Below are positions 60,681-64,000 of a stretch of DNA of 64,000 bases, one piece after another (position 1 is the first letter of the stretch; every line of letters begins with the position of its first letter). The position numbers were made by a program, and so were the translations under genes. The DNA comes from Polytrichum commune (Eukaryota; Streptophyta; Polytrichopsida; Polytrichales; Polytrichaceae), in NCBI GenBank assembly GCA_950295325.1, contig OX485803.1:14756001-14820000 (forward strand), in the 5' to 3' direction. Below the pieces are notes generated by a model. It worked only from the letters and a program-made list of their open reading frames with translations, made no database searches and was not told where the DNA came from.

Positions 60681-61192
60681 ATCTCCTTTAGTGTGGGAGA
60701 AATGCTAGTAGCACACTTAGCTTGGAGGCAACGCCCTTAACAACATGTACTTGTTCTTTGGCTTAAGGCAATAAAGTTCAACTCTAGTGGTGCAAAGAGA
60801 AAAATATGAGATGAGGTCCTAGTCTTATGCTTGTGCTTGGTGAGTGGAAGAGGGTGAATAGACATGTCAATCTAGGTTGGGTAAGCTGAGTAATTAGGGG
60901 CCATGGCTTTGAGGGGCCTTGGATAAAACCAAGAAACCTCTTAGCCATGGGGTTGTCTGGGCAAGGCGATGGCGCGTGCTCATAAAAGTGCTATCCGCGA
61001 GCTAACGAGAGTTGGTGCATGGGAGTCATAAACCCGTGTCTCGAAAGAGCAAAGTGGGAACTGAGTTGGGCGGGACTTGGCATCACCACCGTGCAATTGA
61101 GGCGTGGCTTAACAATGGAAAGCCATCTCGGAGTTGCAACCGAGACAACCTAGTAGAAGCGTTGAGGTCCAGTCTAGATGTGTCAAGCTAGG
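60681..61192. other. Probable 3' non-coding part of the gypsy relic
   Basis: Sequence directly after the chromodomain remnant, no ORF of note. It may hold the polypurine tract and LTR, but I could not delimit them. Confidence 0.35.
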
Positions 61193-61916
61193 CTAAGGTA
61201 GAGGGTGCTAAAACCAACACCCCATCCAAAACCAACACCTATAAACGCCTCCCAATTGCCAACACTCTACAATCTTGAACTGTACCCAGCGGTGTAGGAG
61301 TGTATGGGCCCATGAAGTGATGGTTTTAGGTGCCATTACTAGTGCCACCTCATAACAACCTCCACTACCTCCATGTAGAGTAGGTAACGGGCTCCACTCT
61401 ATCTCGGGTTGGTTCAAGGTGGGATTAGGGTGGCTTGTCAATGCCAATTCTAGCCATTCTATCACAACGCCAAGAAGGTAGGCCCACAAAGCACCAGAGG
61501 GTCACTTCCCGGGATGCAAGGGGGTTGGTTCCCATAATGCAAGGTGATGGTTTTGCAAGCGAACCGGGAGGGATCATGAAGGTAGCCGTGTGGCTTTGTG
61601 TACCATTACAACTTGGGCTTTCATGTAGTTTGGGTCTAGTACCCAACTATGTTGTGTTGGTTCTAGGCAATGAAGGTGGGGGTCCTCATCATATGTGAGG
61701 TTGCCATACACGGGGCCTATGGATTGGTTTAAGGAAGCTAGTAGTTTTGACTTTGAATATTCATCAAATATTCAATTGAGACTAAAAATATGTTTTCCTT
61801 CTTAATACATATGTTTGGCCCAAAGGCTAATATGAATATATATCTTATATATCAACCACATAGCCATATGTATGTGCAATAGCTTGAAGTGTTGGTTTAA
61901 GCACCCTCTACCTTAG
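61193..61916. mobile_element. TIR element, AGGTAGAGGGTG family
   Basis: The inverted ends CTAAGGTAGAGGGTGCT (61193) and AGCACCCTCTACCTTAG (ending 61916) enclose about 724 bp, with the arms continuing to AAACCAAC. The interior is collinear with 43500-44045: GGCCCATGAAGTGA, GGTGCCATTA, GGTTGGTTC, GGGTGGCTTGTCAATGCC, TGGGTCTAGTACCCAACTAT, GAAGGTGGGGGTCCTCATCA. A TSD is not resolved; TA or TTA would fit. Confidence 0.6.
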
Positions 61917-62019
61917 AAGAGCCTAATGGGGGAGGCCCCAAAGGAGGGGCAACCCAAGTGAGTCCCAAAGTAGGTGGGTCTTGTGTAGGTTAGGTCGTTG
62001 GAGAAGAGATCCGAGGTCG

Positions 62020-63186
62020 CTAACGGACGGCGGACATTAAGTTCGCCCATACGAACTATGGGGGTGTCAGATCCGGGCAGGGGCAGCCTTTTGGGAAATT
62101 TCTGAACCCGACTGAAAATTGTTGGCCGCCCCGCCCAACTTCGATAAAATATTGCCCTTGCATTCCTTGAAGGTCGCTTGGCTACAAATCCCATATTGAG
62201 TGCACTTCGCCTTCAAGGTCTAAAATCCAATATATATGTGCACTTCCAATTAGTAAATAAGCAATTCATTGGGATTTCATTCCGGAAATGAAACCATCAA
62301 TGAAGCACGTAACTAACTTGGAGGTCAAATAAAATCACAAAATCCTCATTAACATTGAGGTTATAATTTTTATGACTTACCATTTGAAATTGTCTTTGTC
62401 ATTCTAAAATGACACTTAAATTTAGTGTCCTGATTTAATATGTATATTTTATAATATTTTAGGAACGCCGCCTACTTTCACAAGTATTCATACACAATTA
62501 ATTAATTAATTAATGTAATTACTGGAATTAATTAATTCATTCATTTAATTACTGGAATTGATCATATTTAATTCCAGTAATTAAATTTTATAATTAATTA
62601 GTCTTACCTAATTTGGTAAGCATACTTTTTCTGATTTATTTGGGCTTAATTAGGATTAATCAGAATTAATTAGAATTAATGACATTAAATCACACTTAAT
62701 TGGTTTGAATGTGTATGAATACTTGTGAAAGTAGGTGGCGTTCCTAAAATATTATAAAATATACATATTAAATGAGGACACTAAATTTAAGTGTCATTTT
62801 AGAATGACAAAGACAATTTCAAATGGTAAATCATAAAAATTATAACCTCAATGTTAATGAGAATTTTGTGATTTTATTTGACCTCCAAGTTAATTACGTG
62901 CTTCATTGATGGTTTCATTTCCGGAGTGAAATCTCAATGAATTGCTTATTTACTAATTGGAAGTGCACATATATATTGGATTTTAGACCTTGAAGGCGAA
63001 GTGCACTCAATATGGGATTTGTAGCCAAGCGGCCTTCAAGAATGCAAGGGCAATATTTTTTCTAAGTTGGGCGGGGCGGGCAACAGTTTTCGGTCGGGTT
63101 CATAAATTTCCCAAAAGGTTACCCCCGCCCGGATCTGACACCCCCCGTAGTTCGTATGGGCGAACTTAATGTCTGCCCTAACGGAC
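62020..63186. mobile_element. Long-TIR Mutator-like foldback element, second complete copy
   Basis: The element is 62029-63177 (1149 bp). The 9-bp duplication CTAACGGAC flanks it (62020-62028 and 63178-63186). The arms (about 470 bp each) start GGCGGACATTAAGTTCGCCC and GGCAGACATTAAGTTCGCCC. Downstream they follow the 5183-6469 family: GATCCGGGCAGGGG, CTTGCATTCCTTGAAGG, CCCATATTGAGTGCACTTC, AAAATGACACTTAAATTTAG. The core is AT-rich with no coding sequence. The first copy has the same layout but diverged arms, so the two inserted independently. Confidence 0.88.
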
Positions 63187-63259
63187 CACCTAGGAACGAC
63201 ACCTTTGGGATTATGCCAAATTTGAAGATGCATTAAGGGGGTCACACGCTACGGTAAAC

Positions 63260-63797
63260 ACAATGCCACACGCCGTTGGTGAGAGGGCCCAAGTGATCCT
63301 ATTGTGGGTGAGGGCCCTGGGCGTTGGGAACGCCTCCCACCCACAGAGACTAGGAGTCACAAGTGTAAGTCATGAACTATGCGTAGCTTATGGCATGCAA
63401 ATTCTAAAATGCTCAAGAACACCCTAATCGGATGTGTGAGCTAGGAGATATGACAATTTGAGTGGGGCGGTGTCCCGAGACAACGCCCTGGTACAACAGT
63501 GGCCTGGGAGTGACTCCCGGGATTGCCAAAATTTGAACATGCATAAATTCCTCACTACTTGCCCAAATGGGGACAAGTGAGGAGTCCATCGGCATCTACG
63601 TGAAGCGTACATGACGGTGAAGTGGTTGCTTGTAAGCATCGGACACCATACAAGGAAGTTATGGTGTTTTGAAGCTGTTGGGGGTTTCCGACCCCAGCGG
63701 CCAAGGAAAAGTGTCTACTTGCCCCAACTCTTGGGGAAAGAGACAAAAGGATTCTTGACGGTGGGGTAGGAGCCATGTCGAAAGTCCTAGAGGCTTA
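63260..63797. repeat. Dispersed repeat shared with 53541-53745
   Basis: Second copy of the repeat beside the gypsy relic. The segment 63690-63797 is the best-matched part and serves as comparison for the element inserted at 63798. Confidence 0.6.
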
Positions 63798-64000
63798 GGG
63801 CCAAGTTCCATGTGCCGGTCCCGGTCCGTGTTTTTCAAAATAAATGGGTGGGCCGGTGAAAAGAGGGTGGTGCCATGTGCCCATCCTTCTCACCCAAGGA
63901 CCGGTACCCCCCATGGATGGGTGTCCTACATTTTGTGTTGTGCAAGAACGGGTGCCAAAGGACCGGCGGTCCTAACGGTCACAAGAAGGACATGTGCCGG
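63795..64000. mobile_element. Left part of a GGGCC-type Harbinger-like MITE, cut by the window edge
   Basis: Begins GGGCCAAGTTCCATGTGCCG at 63798, directly after TTA (63795-63797). The related repeat at 53740 reads AGGCTTA followed by unrelated sequence, so it looks like the empty site and supports a TTA target. The terminus resembles the elements at 4073 and 9125. The interior has several GGACCGG(C/T) motifs. The window's last bases (GGACATGTGCCGG) resemble the start of the inverted right end. Confidence 0.55.

Overview
The window is nuclear DNA of a land plant. It is AT-rich and full of transposable elements, with one long intron-containing host gene and coding islands separated by kilobases of non-coding DNA. 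The species cannot be read from the sequence. The plant-type ABCC transporter, a Ty3/gypsy chromovirus remnant and Mutator, hAT and PIF/Harbinger miniature elements all fit a large-genome plant. Nothing looks prokaryotic or organellar.

Layout. 0.2-0.5 kb: a small Mutator-type element with a perfect 9-bp target duplication. 2.0-3.1 kb (minus): a GC-rich DUF4419 gene interrupted by one in-frame amber codon. 4.1-9.6 kb: four MITE-type elements (two PIF/Harbinger-like, one long-TIR Mutator-like, one hAT-like), each with a matching target duplication. 11.5-18.6 kb: microsatellites, an LTR-like block rich in GAAGAC, and decayed minus-strand coding remnants. 22.65-34.04 kb (minus): a complete ABCC-type (MRP, ABCC10-like) transporter gene. 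It has fifteen coding exons joined by GT-AG introns and encodes 1512 residues with both nucleotide-binding domains intact. 35.8-37.4 kb: a tandem array of about 350-bp units just upstream of that gene, then a GC-rich island that may be its promoter. 38.0-41.5 kb: a large foldback structure containing nested older repeats. 42.4-42.8 kb: a tRNA-derived SINE with 11-bp target duplications and an (ATCT)n tail. 43.5-45.5 kb: another foldback element. 52.7-53.5 kb: a pogo/CENP-B-type transposase relic. 53.9-60.7 kb: a Ty3/gypsy chromovirus pol relic split by a 5.3-kb non-LTR retrotransposon (LINE). 61.2-64.0 kb: three further TIR elements, the last cut by the window edge.

The most interesting content is the pair formed by the LINE (54.29-59.61 kb) and the SINE (42.41-42.80 kb). 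The LINE encodes a reverse transcriptase, a region with no clear assignment, an RNase H with all four catalytic acidic residues, and a C-terminal CCCC/PD-(D/E)XK-like region resembling a restriction-like endonuclease. That order is unusual for a plant LINE. The last ~130 bp of the LINE resemble the 3' part of the SINE. Both end in a simple repeat, and both are flanked by 11-bp duplications, which suggests the SINE is mobilised by this LINE family.
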